DNA of 64,000 bases from assembly GCA_030734395.1 (NCBI GenBank), contig JAUZTG010000014.1, positions 126,501-190,500 of the forward strand, written 5' to 3'. The translations under genes and the position numbers were made by a program. The notes under the pieces are model-generated. The model did no database searches, was not told the origin of the DNA, and worked only from the letters and a program-made list of their open reading frames with translations. Positions 22,901 to 33,408 of the stretch are shown here, piece by piece; the stretch's first letter is position 1, and every line of letters begins with the position of its first letter. This DNA comes from Sarocladium kiliense. Its lineage: Eukaryota; Ascomycota; Sordariomycetes; Hypocreales; Sarocladiaceae.

Positions 22901-25025
22901 GGACGAACTATTCGGCAAGATGTTGAACAAGGCACCGCACATCACCGCACCGAACACGTTGCCGAATCCCGAGGATGCGTGGCGCCTCGAGGTACTCAGG
23001 GTTGTTGACGAGTCTCAGATCGGACTCGGCTCGCGCCTCGGAACCCTGTTTAACTCATCGCCGTGGAATCCAACACTGAAGCGGTGGCAGAAAGGCGAAG
23101 TGTCCAATTTCCATTATCTCATGATGGTGAATAATATGGCAGGCCGAACTTTCAACGACCTCACCCAGTATCCCGTCTTCCCCTGGGTACTAGCTGATTA
23201 CACCAGCGAGGACCTGGACTTGGAGGACCCAGCAACCTTTCGAGACCTCTCGAAACCAATGGGAGCCCAGACACCTAGTCGAGTATCTGGCTTCGTGGAG
23301 ACGTATAATGCGTTGAAGGAAATTGAACAGACACCATTCCACTACGGGACGCACTACTCATCGGCGATGATCGTCTCATCCTACCTGATCAGACTCCCAC
23401 CGTTCGTGCAAAGCTACCTTATGGTGCAGGGCGATAGTTTCGATCATGCGGACCGTCTCTTCCATTCGATCCCCGACGCATGGGTCTCAGCTTCCCAGAA
23501 GAACAAAACCGATGTCCGTGAGCTCATCCCGGAGTTCTTCTGTGTTCCTGAGTTCCTGACAAACCTCAACGGATACGACTTTGGCAAGCGCCAGAGTACC
23601 GGTATCAAAGTGGACGACGTCAAGCTGCCACCATGGGCCAAGGGCGACCCCAAGATCTTCATAGCCAAGCATCGCGAGGCGCTGGAGAGCCCGTACGTCA
23701 GCGAGAATCTCCACCGCTGGATCGACCTCGTCTTTGGCTGCAAGCAGAGGGGCGAGGCCGCCGTGGAGAACCTGAACGTGTTTCACCATCTTTCCTACGC
23801 TGGAGCCAGTGACCTGGACCGGATCACTGATGCCAACGAGCGCGCAATCACAGCTGGCGTAATTCACAATTTTGGCCAGACGCCGCATCAGGTATTCCAC
23901 AAACCCCATCCTGCACGGGAGAATGTCAAATTCCCGCAGAGAAGACTCGACACTGCGATTTTCTCGCTCACTTGTTTGCCAAATCCATTGCTAGGTACAA
24001 TGACCCTACACTATTCTGTTGCAAGTGACTGACCGGGAACAGAGAGTCATGAACGGGTATCGTCTCTCATCTATGCACCCAAGCTCGATCGCCTGCTTTG
24101 CGCCTCGGCCCTCCGCCTCAATTTCGCACCCTACGACAAGTTCATGGAATGGGGCTATGCAGACAATAGCATACGATTTTACTTTAGCGACAACAGAAAG
24201 GTCGGTTCGATAAGCTGCTGGGAAAAGGTGCTAGCTAACTCAGTGCAGCCGGCTGGTCTCTTCGAGAATCTCCACATCGGCCAAATCTCGTCCGCGATCT
24301 TCGCGGACTCGAAGACCCTGATCACAAGCGGAGAGGATTGCGTGGTGTCCGTGTATAGCGTGCAGACGTCCCCTGGGAGGCCGGTTGAGCTTGTTCCGCG
24401 GACAAGTTTGTTCGGTCACAAGACGCCGGTCACGACTATGGCAGTGAGCAAGGCCTTCAGTACACTTCTCACAGTCTCTTCTGATGGCCAGGCTCTGCTT
24501 TGGGACCTCAATCAGCTTGCCTTCATCCGGAAGCTCTCCCTTGTTCGAGCTGCCGAGTGTGCTTGGATAAATGACGTGACCGGCGAGATTCTCATCGGCT
24601 CTGGCCCTAACATTCTACTGTACACGCTCAATGGCAACCTGATCCTCGATACCAAGGTCTGCCTCGAGCCTGACGACTATGTTCACTCATGCGCATTCTA
24701 CGAGGGATCGGGCAATGAGTGGTTGGAGAACCATATCATCTTCACCGGACACACAAAGGGACGTGTCAACGTCTGGCGAACAAGTCTTAAGACCGGCAAA
24801 TGGACGCTGGAGTTCATGCGCCGTCTGGACCACATCGACTATAAGAGTGACACTGGCAAGAACACCGAGGCTGGGGTGAGCTGCATCACTCCAATGCCGA
24901 CTTGTCTATACACTGGAGACGACACTGGGCGTGTGGTGAGTTTCCAGGCCACCCTACAAACTGAATACGAAAAAGGCTGACCAATGTGACAGTATGAGTG
25001 GAACTTCATGGGCAGGGACAGGTAG
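16953..25025 (+). CDS. BEACH/WD40 giant protein, LYST/LRBA/Bph1 family
   Basis: Seven exons: 16953-19539, 19589-19983, 20036-20516, 20572-23994, 24043-24200, 24249-24935 and 24993-25025. The lengths sum exactly to 2588 codons (2587 residues), which supports the model. The order is an armadillo-like helical N-terminus, then a concanavalin-A-like lectin domain at about 381-515 (GGYTFTAWVRVDNFDPKAHT, EKRWYHIAIVHR). A long helical linker with charged coiled segments follows, then a PH-BEACH domain near 1800 (GLEACEGILIIGKGSLYIMD) and BEACH at about 1980-2265 (NFHYLMMVNNMAGRTFNDLT, HYGTHYSSAMIVSSYLIRLP). WD40 repeats run from about 2349 to 2577. BEACH proteins act in vesicle fusion/fission, vacuole or lysosome sorting and autophagy on endosomal membranes. 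Intron 5 (48 nt, GTCGGT donor) is in frame and could be retained. The last exon has 11 codons including the stop. Confidence 0.95.
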
Positions 25026-25427
25026 AGTGTGTTCTTCCCTGCCAGGACCTCGGTACGACATAGCCGTCACGCCTCAGCGTAATGTTATCGTCAAGAACTT
25101 TTATTAAGCAAAACGAGGAGTTTCATGGCATTGCTCGCTCCTTACTCAGGGTGGATGGCAAAACATTTCGATATATGCTGCAGATCTTGCGCGTTGGCGT
25201 CTTTCCTCGGGCTTATGAAAAGCATGGCGGTGCGGGAGCGTCTGATGACTATAGATACTCATTTCGTAATGAAAAGCGTTATGGAATTGTTGGGTTTATT
25301 CTAATGGTGTGTTGGCGTTTGGATACGCTCGAATCCTCCTTTGAGCGGGCTCGCCAGGTATTGATTGACTGTACATGTTCCCCCCCCCCCCCCCCCCGGT
25401 CCCTCTCTCTCGCTCGATTTCTGCCAT
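25026..25427. other. Convergent 3' region with poly-C run
   Basis: This lies between the ends of the BEACH gene and the 9.5 kDa complex I gene. It holds the 18-base C homopolymer listed separately. No further gene is supported. Confidence 0.5.
25380..25397 (+). repeat. Homopolymer run of 18 C
   Basis: Eighteen consecutive C, followed by a CT-rich stretch (GGTCCCTCTCTCTCGCTC). It lies 30 bases past the stop of the 9.5 kDa complex I gene, in its 3' flank. Such runs are unstable and error-prone in sequencing, so the exact length is uncertain. Confidence 0.95.
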
Positions 25428-25760
25428 CTAGTCGTCGTAGCCTGTGAGCTGTTTCCGCGGAGAGTTTGGCACTAGTTTTCCAGTCAGCATTCTCGTTCAG
25501 CGCCATCGGTTTTCCGAGCCAGAGAGCGCGAGACTGGATGGCGTTTTGAGATGAGGACTAGGGCCGTACGAACCGGGATAGGTGACAGGAATCGGTGCCG
25601 GGTCGACATCGCCGAAGTATCGCCTGATCGGGGGGACGGTAGGAAGCATGGCTGGGCCAGCAGCGCCGATGATCACGGACCAGAAGAGAGCGGGACGCTC
25701 ACGGGAGGCCCAGCGGCAGTACTTGAAGGGCGTGGCCCAGAAGTGAGGTGCGGCCGACAT
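25428..25760 (-). CDS. nuo9.5: NADH:ubiquinone oxidoreductase 9.5 kDa subunit
   Basis: Exons 25760-25574 and 25471-25428 with a 102-nt intron (GTTCGT donor; ACTAG acceptor preceded by a GCTGAC branch site). They give 76 residues, the usual size. The N-terminus MSAAPHFWATPFKYCRWASR and the membrane segment PALFWSVIIGAAGPAMLP match the fungal 9.5 kDa accessory subunit of mitochondrial complex I. After splicing the C-terminus becomes SPRKQLTGYDD, the conserved family ending. Reading straight through the donor instead gives an unrelated tail ending at 25497, which is why I prefer the spliced model. The protein sits in the inner mitochondrial membrane arm. It shares a 390-bp divergent promoter with the OST48 gene. 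The donor is non-canonical after GT but the result is compelling. Confidence 0.88.
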
Positions 25761-26150
25761 GGTGATAGGACTGAGAGATGGTAAGCAGTCAGTCAGCGTC
25801 TTTCAATGCGAAGCGTCCGGGCAAGGTGTGCGCACTCAATTGGTCGTTCCGGTGATGTGTAATCGGCTTTCGATTTGCAGACGCGGGAAGCTCACGATGG
25901 TCGTCGACATGGTGTTGAGGCCGGTCCCGGAAGAACTCCGCCTCCGTCCAGCTCCTACAACCCCACCAGCCCAGGTGTGGCGGCTCAAGGAGTGGCTTGA
26001 AGCTGGCCCCACAGCAGCTCAGCAAGGCTACGTATCCCTAAACTTGGGGAGCTCCCACTGTTAAACGGCGACTGACCATCGACTCGACATTTCCCTTTCT
26101 TCAATCCACCCCGACAAGAGCGACCGGGCATCTTCGACAAAGAAGACAAG
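25761..26150. promoter_or_regulatory. Divergent promoter of nuo9.5 and OST48
   Basis: Only 390 bases separate the two start codons, so both promoters and leaders overlap here. Small frames on either strand look like chance. No TATA box is obvious, which suits housekeeping genes. Confidence 0.5.
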
Positions 26151-27711
26151 ATGCAGTGGCTCGTCAGCTTATTCGTGCTGCTTCTTGCGGCTTGCGCATC
26201 GGCGCGCAGCGCATTCGGCAACAAGCTGCTCGTGGTGCTTGATGATGTGGCAGAGAAGGATGCGTATAGCACGTTCTTGGAGGATGTGAAGGGTGAGTTG
26301 GTGCCTTTGCGAACCTCTACAGGGCTCTCTTTTGCACCGGGAAGATCATTGGCTAATTAGAACAAAGCGAGAGGGATGGATATCACATACGAGACTCCCA
26401 AGAGCGAGGACCTGAAGCTCTTCCACCTGGGCGAGAGGACGTACGACCACGTGCTCTTCTTGCCATCAAAGGTCAAGGGTGAGTACTTGAGTCTATCGTG
26501 GGGTGAGTCATCCCTAATTCAAGGCCACAGGACTCGGTCCCAACCTCACACCGAACATCCTTATCGACTTTATCAATGCCAATGGCAACATCATGGTCGC
26601 CCTCTCCTCCACCGTCGCGACGCCAACCTCCCTCGTCTCTCTTCTCTCCGAGCTCGACATTCACCTCCCATCCGAGCGCACCGGTACGGTTGTCGATCAT
26701 TTCAATTACGACACCTTGTCAGCCATTGAGAAGCACGATGTCCTCGTACTGGATGCTCAAAGCAACGTCCGTCCTGGCCTAAAGGATTATCTCGAGATGC
26801 CCGGCACCATCATCGCTGTTCCTCACGCCGTAGGCCACGCCCTCGGCTCTGGTCCTCTTCTCACTCCTATTCTGCGTGCGCCCGCCACTGCCTACAGCTA
26901 CGACCCCAAGGAGCAGGGTGAGGTGGTTGACCCTGATGACCTATTCGCCGCTGGCCAGCAGCTTGCCCTCGTGTCCGTGATGCAGGCCCGCAACTCAGCG
27001 CGTGTCACCGTGGTGGGTTCCGCCGAGATGCTCCAGGACAAGTGGTTCCAGGCGCAGGTCTCCAAAGTTGGTGGCAAGAAGGTCAAGCCCAACAATAGGG
27101 GGTACGCCAGGCGCCTGTCTGGTTGGACGTTCCAAGAGACGGGCGTGCTGCGAGTCAACGGCATCGAGCACCACCTTCAAGGCTCCAACGAGACCAACCC
27201 CGAGCTTTACAGGATCAAGAACGATGTGGTAAGTGACCGCAACTCGGAGAATCATATACATTTGAACTCTGTTAACACATTATAGGACTACACCATCTCC
27301 CTCTCCGAGTACGACTGGGACAAGTGGGTGCCTTTTACCGTCCCCGCCGGCGACTCCCTCCAGCTCGAGTTCTCCATGCTCTCACCCTTCCACCGCCTTG
27401 ACTTGCTACCGCTTTCCAAGACGGACAACGCCGCCTTGTTTGGAACATCATTCACGCTGCCCGATCAGCATGGAATTTTCAACTTCAAGGTCAACTACAA
27501 GCGCCCGTTCACGACGTATGTTGAGGAGAAGCGAACGGTCAGTGTCCGTCACATGGCCCATGACGAGTGGCCACGGAGCTACGTCATCTCCGGAGCTTGG
27601 CCGTGGCTATCTGGCATCGCCGCAACAGCTACTGGGTTCGTAGCGTTCTGTGCCGTGTGGATGTACAGCGCGCCTACCGACAAGGCAGCAGGAAAGAAGG
27701 TGGCAAGGTGA
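26151..27711 (+). CDS. wbp1: Oligosaccharyltransferase 48 kDa subunit (OST48/Wbp1)
   Basis: Four exons, 26151-26292, 26368-26478, 26531-27228 and 27286-27711; they sum to 459 codons (458 residues), as expected for the family. Residues 1-19 are a signal peptide (MQWLVSLFVLLLAACASARS). The luminal region has the family signatures NKLLVVLDDVAEKDAYSTFL, ITYETPKSEDLKLF, HVLFLPSKVKGLGPNLT and IAVPHAVGHALGSGPLL. A single membrane span near the C-terminus (WLSGIAATATGFVAFCAVWM) is followed by a short cytosolic tail with lysines (AAGKKVAR) resembling an ER-retrieval signal. The protein is an essential non-catalytic subunit of the ER complex that transfers the lipid-linked glycan to Asn-X-Ser/Thr. Exon 2 uses the acceptor ACAAAG at 26366-26367, the only one that restores the frame. 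No defects are seen. Confidence 0.93.
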
Positions 27712-29380
27712 AGGGGGTAGAAAAGGACAGATGATGAGTACGAAAGGAGGGAGGAATGAAATCAGTGCTCTGTCTGGACAGAGAAGACATTAGGAAGCGA
27801 CCTTGATAGTCAGCAATTTGATGACAGACTCTGTAAAGTAGACAAATAAAAGGTGTTTTGATTTTCCGCGACAGCATATCTCTTCAGCTATGAAGTGACT
27901 GGATCGACTAACAGTGGTGATGCCCTCAGATTAGCTCTCTTGTGTTCTCACTGACAACACGCGACAGTTAACCTCTCCTCAAAGAGAAAGGGTCGGCTTG
28001 CGACAAGACCGGAGTCCCATCTATCGCTGCTGCCTGCAACTTTGGCTTTTTGGACCTTGATCATCACCGGGCTTTGGTTTGTTCTCGTGACCCGCACTCA
28101 AGAGCAAGTCTCGTCTCCATTCCCCAGCACACTCCGGTGCCCTCCTCAAGCATATGCGCCTCAAAGCAAAACAGAGATCAGCCTGCTCCGATTGAAAACT
28201 ATGACGTTTCGGCTCATGAGCACGCTTCTGTTTCTTTGTCCACAGAGTGGAGAAGTGAAGGGTTGTGCTTCAAAGAAGATGGGTGTCGGTCATTGCGGCT
28301 ACTGTGATCTCCCTGCTTTGAGGCCTGCAAGCAAGACAGACGGCAGGTGGCGCTGTGGAGGAAGTACGCGACCATTCTTGGGGCAGGACACGTAGTTATC
28401 TGCTCAGATTTCTGTTCTTGATGTAAGGCGGTCATGGTTGCGTGGCCCCCGAATCCTGCTAGGGATGGGTCCCAATGAAAGGGATCAGCCTGCGGTACCG
28501 TAGCTTCGGTGAGCAATATCATCATAGCAGAAGAGGATGTGCGGGTGAGCTTGAACGAAACCAACATAACAAAGAACGAGTGCAGTGCTCGTAGGGCCAG
28601 GTGGCCGGATGTAGAAGAATCGCTTGATCCTTCCTGAGGACTGCTGAAAACGCGTCCGAGGCAGCGCGCGTGCTGGGTTGAGCACTTGGCAATGGAGTCG
28701 CGACTTTCTTGCGTCGCTTCCATGACCCTGCCGACGCGAGTCGCAGGCGTCTAACGCAAGGCAAAGAGGTCGATGCGCAGCATAGCAACTTGCATGGTGA
28801 GGTAGTGCTGCTGAAAGGGATGTACGAGGTGAACCGTGGTAGTGGTCACGGAAATTTGCCCCAGTACCTCCCTCAACGCAGCCCCCACTGTTAAGGACCC
28901 GTGCACCGTCTGGTGGCCAACTCACCGTGTCGACACTCATAACAGCGTAATGATGGACAGGCTATATCCTATTCGCACCCGAGAGTAATTCACCCTTGCG
29001 GCATAAGCACAGTGTTTGGCTGAGGCGAAACGCCACTGCAGCCGCCCTGCCTGGTGCCACTCCTACCAAGCGTTTTGGCGATATGGCATCAAAGAGAATG
29101 CCCGTGTCCCCCGCTCAGCATGGACCACATGTGGTGCCGTTCGCAGTTTTGTGCGGGATACACTATCGCCTGAGAAGTATCGTATTGTTGTATTCATATG
29201 GATGAAGTCCTAAGCGCCGACTGCCTGTGGTTAGAGCTCAATACACGCCACAGGATCCTTTGACGAGTGGCCTTTCAATGAAATGGGGGCGCTCCCATAA
29301 ACAACATTCTTATACCATACCTACGACGGCCACTCTACTTTACTATCCAGAGCTACTCAAGATTTCCTGCTGCAGCCCAA
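27712..29380. other. Gene-poor stretch, about 1.7 kb
   Basis: Several frames of 80-170 codons overlap here on both strands (for example 28214-28723 minus), but none has domain-like sequence, a membrane or signal pattern, or coherent splice sites. I see no repeat or RNA gene. It may contain untranslated ends or non-coding RNA. Confidence 0.45.
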
Positions 29381-29394
29381 GTTGACAGTACCCC

Positions 29395-29768
29395 ATCGTC
29401 ACAATGGTGTCACGAAGCGATTCCAACCGCGAGCATGTGCCACGCCGAGCCAAGTCTCGCCCGCGAGCGACACAGGTTCTAGTGACTTCGAGGCTTCTGA
29501 TGCAACAACTATCACGGACACTGCGGACTACGACACCGACCAAGAAACACCAGCAGAGCCGGTCAAGGCTCGTTTTGGTCTGGCTTCTATGGAATTCATC
29601 TGGGATAATCCTGACTTCGCTTGTGGCTCAGCGATTCCCAGCCATCAGAAGATCGCGAGCAGTCACCCACACCCCGGGGAACAGCCCAGGCCTCCCAACT
29701 TCGCCTCAGTCTTTCAGCATATCGTCGAAGATGTCTGCCCCGTCCCATACAAACTGGCGCTGTACTAG
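29395..29768 (+). other. Acidic open frame upstream of the membrane protein, status unclear
   Basis: One frame reads smoothly from about 29395 to TAG at 29766-29768. It has a polar acidic segment (ASDTGSSDFEASDATTITDT) and then MEFIWDNPDFACGSAIPSHQ. It looks coding, but an ATG in this frame occurs only at 29589, and the ATG at 29404 is in another frame. It could be an exon of the following gene, an older broken gene or a small separate gene. I could not find splice sites joining it to 29781. Confidence 0.35.
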
Positions 29769-29780
29769 AGCAGGATAGCA

Positions 29781-30770
29781 ATGGCAGCGAAAATGTTTGA
29801 CGCAAGTCAGCCAAGGGAATATGATACCAATTGGCCTCGTTCACGTTCAACCAACAGAAATAGTACCACTGCGGCAGATGTTGCGGTCATCGTCATCTGG
29901 CTTCTCGGTTACATCAACCTTCTGGGCACCGCTTTCATGATGGATAAGCTCAGGGCGTCTCAGACTGCGATCGGCCGGAACAAGTGCGGTGCTTCTTTGC
30001 GTACCCTGGTACGGGGCCACTTCTGGCTTTGCATCTCCAATACCATCCCGCTGCTGACCGTCATCATGGGTATTAACCGCCCCTCGCTTCGCGTTGGACC
30101 AGACGTGGTACTCCTCCATGTACTCCTGATTTACCCTCACGCCATGCTCGCAATTCTTTTCCTTGGAATCGCAGAGTCCCGAGCCCGTTGGCTTCTGAGC
30201 GGCATCACACGAATTGCCTTCTGGATACCACTGGCCCTGGGAGATCACATCTATCCACTCTTCGTCAGTATACGGCCGGCTCGAGTCTACAGAAATCGAT
30301 GCTTCCTCGACATAATCATCTTGACATGCGGCATTGCGCAGTTTGCTATGTTTGCTGATCCTACGTACGTGGCTAGCTTAAGATTCCGAGGAGTACAAAT
30401 CGCTTTAAAGGTCTGTGCTCATAGCCTCTCAACAATCGTAGCGTTCGCCTGGTGGACTGGGTGGCGCTCCCGATTCTTCCGCAAAGAACGATTCGTTTGC
30501 GCCCATGGAGCCCTCGCTTTGCTTCACATCTTTCTCGTTTACGGGCCTTTCTTGGCTGCGGTGTCTCCGGATGTGGTCGTTGCTGATGCCCATGTCGGCA
30601 TGTACCTGATGCTCGCACCACTCTCGCAAAGTCCGTCGCCTGAAGATGCACTCCCGCTTCAGAGGATACAGTCAACTCTTTCAGCTATATTCAGAGTAGT
30701 CTGGCCGATACTGCGCATTGTAGGCATCGTTCTTATTGCAGTCATGCTACTCAAACTTGTCTCAACTTAG
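29781..30770 (+). CDS. Unrecognised multi-pass membrane protein
   Basis: A single exon of 329 residues from ATG 29781. A short polar N-terminus (residues 1-30) is followed by about eight hydrophobic segments, for example ADVAVIVIWLLGYINLLGTA, VVLLHVLLIYPHAMLAILFL, FLDIIILTCGIAQFAMFA and a final helix ILRIVGIVLIAVMLLKLVS that runs almost to the stop. Arginine-rich short loops lie between them. I do not recognise a family motif. The length and topology could fit an orphan transporter or sensor, but there is no residue evidence for either. It sits alone in a gene-poor stretch beside a candidate secreted effector, so it may be lineage-specific. Codon use is ordinary and the frame is intact. Confidence 0.7.
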   Translation: MAAKMFDASQPREYDTNWPRSRSTNRNSTTAADVAVIVIWLLGYINLLGTAFMMDKLRASQTAIGRNKCGASLRTLVRGHFWLCISNTIPLLTVIMGINRPSLRVGPDVVLLHVLLIYPHAMLAILFLGIAESRARWLLSGITRIAFWIPLALGDHIYPLFVSIRPARVYRNRCFLDIIILTCGIAQFAMFADPTYVASLRFRGVQIALKVCAHSLSTIVAFAWWTGWRSRFFRKERFVCAHGALALLHIFLVYGPFLAAVSPDVVVADAHVGMYLMLAPLSQSPSPEDALPLQRIQSTLSAIFRVVWPILRIVGIVLIAVMLLKLVST

Positions 30771-31749
30771 AAATATCTCGGGTCTAGCCATTCTATTTCT
30801 GCACATTTTCACCACTTCATCTTCTGGGCCGCACGAGATCTACCTAAAATGTACGTCATACTTCGCCCAGGTCGGCTTGACGACGTTCGGCGTTCAGTTG
30901 TCCGGGAACAGGCGTCTTCACATCACCTGAGGCTGATGAACACGGCTTTTCGGTCAACGAGACTATTCAGGGATTGTGGTGCTGAGGAAGCGTCAGTGAA
31001 AGTCAAGCAGCACTCCACGAATACAAATCGGAGCTAATTCCATATTATAAGCTCCGTATACCTCAGGTAGATGGGGTGAGTTATGATCCCCCCATCATGA
31101 CCGAAAGCCGTATCAGTGTAAGATAAGGTAGAAGTAGGTATGCCTTCTAGAAGCCCTATGTCGACAAATACATTCGAATTATACCGAGCAATATGTCCAC
31201 TACCGCCTTTGTTCAGCACTGTCCTAGCCGTGGTTCTCAACACCTGAGAAGCCTGTAATCTACTGGGTTTGATCTCTCTTGCCTTCGGCTTCTCAGGGCA
31301 CCTTCAACGCCATCTCAAAGAGAGAACGGCTGCGAATCAAGCAAACCCGGCGTCTTCGTCCATCCTCAACACAGTGCACCAATTTCCTCGTAAGATCGAG
31401 GGAAGGTTTCCTACTTAAGCCTTTGGCGAGGATATGGTGGCATGTCATAAGCTCGTAGTACGCTCAACGTGGAACAAAACGGCGTTCCTGTTCATCTTGG
31501 GTAGATCCGGGCACATCAACAATCTCGGATGGCGTGACATGCGAAGCAGGGTTGTGATGACGTGGAATCTTTAAGCGAAAGCAACATACGGAGTACCTTA
31601 CCCTCTGACAATTGCAGGCTCAACATTTTACCATCAATTGAAGTAGCGGAGCTCGGGGTATTGGCTCTCCGACCCCACAATAAGGACTGAGCCACGCCTC
31701 GCGATATACCCCGAACCTCCGTAATATTCAACTCAGACTTCCAATATCA
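30771..31749. other. Gene-poor stretch, no gene seen
   Basis: About 980 bases between the membrane protein and the small secreted protein. A 69-codon minus-strand frame at 31034-31243 has no start context or recognisable motif. No repeats were noticed. Confidence 0.45.
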
Positions 31750-32072
31750 CTACTCACAGACAGTGTTGATGACTGGAGGGAAGATCCCAGGAATTGGCTC
31801 TCGGAAGCAAGGTGTTTCGCCCGTGCACTGGATGTGGTTAGCTATCGTTATCGACACGAAATCGCGGTTATCAGGACGCACAGTTTTAATGGTACAGCCG
31901 TAATGCTCACCGTCGATGAAACATGTCTGGGTGATCGCTGAACAGACCTAGGTCATTGTGAGACGAGTAAAAGATGGCTCGGGAGCTGTATGTAATGATT
32001 TACACCCTCTTGAGCGTTAACCAAGCGAGGCACGCTCACAAGAGCAGCGATAGCAATAGAAAGAGTCTTCAT
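31750..32072 (-). CDS. Small secreted cysteine-rich protein (candidate effector)
   Basis: This gene is too short and split to appear as one open frame. Exon 1 is 32072-32004 and exon 2 is 31947-31750, joined in phase 0 through an intron with donor GTAAAT and acceptor CCTAG. The predicted protein has 88 residues. Residues 1-20 form a clear signal peptide (MKTLSIAIAALVSVPRLVNA). The mature part of about 68 residues has six cysteines at 25, 32, 41, 64, 70 and 87, enough for three disulfides, and lies within a short, stable-looking chain (QTCFIDGEHYGCTIKTVRP; ending NTVCE-stop). I do not recognise the family. Small size, secretion, even Cys number and a gene-poor setting are classic for fungal effectors or antimicrobial proteins. 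A GTGAGT overlapping the last codons could be a further donor, so the C-terminus is the least certain part. Confidence 0.68.
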
Positions 32073-33408
32073 GATGATCAAGCCATGCAGTCTTTATGTT
32101 TGGGAGTAGGTAGTTGAATCTGGTTCTTCTTTGCATTGTTCAAGAACCCAGGCTACAAACACCCAAAGCCTCTTATACCACTTCGTCTATTGATGTTCAT
32201 GGCTGCCCAGTCTTCGTTTTTCGGTTTATCTACGTCATCATGTAGGCGAGTCCATGCCGCGATTTGTGAATGTAACATGTCCGTATGCCTTCAATCGGCA
32301 GGCTACGTATCTTCAACACGACAAGATAGATTCACCCACAACGGGAAACTCGTCAATGCATCACCGACGAGAACAACGTAGCACTGCTGAAGGATTCGGT
32401 TTCAATGGATACCAAAAGCCGTGTCGTGTTGCATTATCCGCCGCCCGACAAGGCTTGCCAAGGGAGGATTCGGGCAAGTTCATATGTTGGCTGTTCAGGA
32501 CAGGAGCTTCTGGCGCAACTACCATTTCCTATGGGTTTAGTGAAGGATCAAGCGAGGCGTGGAGAGTTCCTAGCGTGGAGGCATGACCACGCTGCTAACA
32601 AAAGGTTCCGTCGATAGAGGATTGCCAATTGATCTTAGCATGTGGGCTTTTAGTCGTATCCCCTCGGCAATTATAACCCCTTAAATAACAAACATTGGCC
32701 AGATACAAAGATGATACATGCTCGGACGTCCAAGTTACGTGTTGATCTATGTACCAGCAATCTGAGGCTATAATGCAAGCTATGTTATCTAGCTGATGGC
32801 GTATATCTTCTCAAGCTATGCTAATCCGACTCAGAGACGTGGGACGTGGATGCTCTCGACAGCCGGGATGATTACCGTTGACCGATCTATCTAATGTTTG
32901 ACCGATGTTCACGTAGATGTTACATTGTCTGGGGTCATCCCTACCCGAAACCCCAGCATTGCCAGCAGACATCGCTCGAACCGAGAGGATTCCAATATCA
33001 CCTGGCTTCAATGCAGGACGCACGATGTGAGCCAGAGGATTCTGTTGCTCAGGCAATCATCGTAGGAAAGCCAATTAGTGGCTAGATCTCGAAAATGAAC
33101 ATGAAGTGTGATCGTGGAGCATCAACTTTGTCTTCATTTTCAGGCCGCACGTACGCCGGACTCTGATCCCAGCTGGTCCACGACACGCCGCGAGCGGCCG
33201 ACTTGCATCAAGTGATAGACAAAGTCTGGTGCTCGGGTCTGAAGCTCGAACTCAGACTTTTAGATCGCAAAGGCAGTATAAATAGGCTCAAAAGCTCCTA
33301 TATTCACGACGACTTTTCATCAGACAGCACCCTCTTGCGCACTAGCAGAATCCTCGGCTCCCTCTCTCACCATAACCTACACACTCGCAAACATTCCTAT
33401 CTACTGCA
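32073..33408. other. Gene-poor stretch upstream of two orphan genes
   Basis: About 1.3 kb. It contains the promoter of the leftward small secreted protein and, at its right end, a good TATA box for the rightward orphan gene. Frames of 60-110 codons (32136-33085) on both strands are unconvincing. Confidence 0.45.
33277..33284 (+). promoter_or_regulatory. TATA box of the orphan gene at 33409
   Basis: TATAAATA lies 125 bases upstream of the ATG, a usual distance once a leader of about 95 bases is allowed. It supports transcription of the downstream gene even though that gene carries a stop codon. Confidence 0.6.

Noticed and set aside
24144..24980. Separate WD40 gene at the end of the BEACH locus
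   Set aside because: The repeats join in frame to the BEACH exons through two ordinary introns, and the summed exon lengths divide exactly by three, so they are its C-terminus.
28214..28723. 169-codon minus-strand frame in the 27.7-29.4 kb gap
   Set aside because: It begins with ATG but has a random-looking composition, no hydrophobic or domain pattern, and overlapping frames of similar length in other phases.
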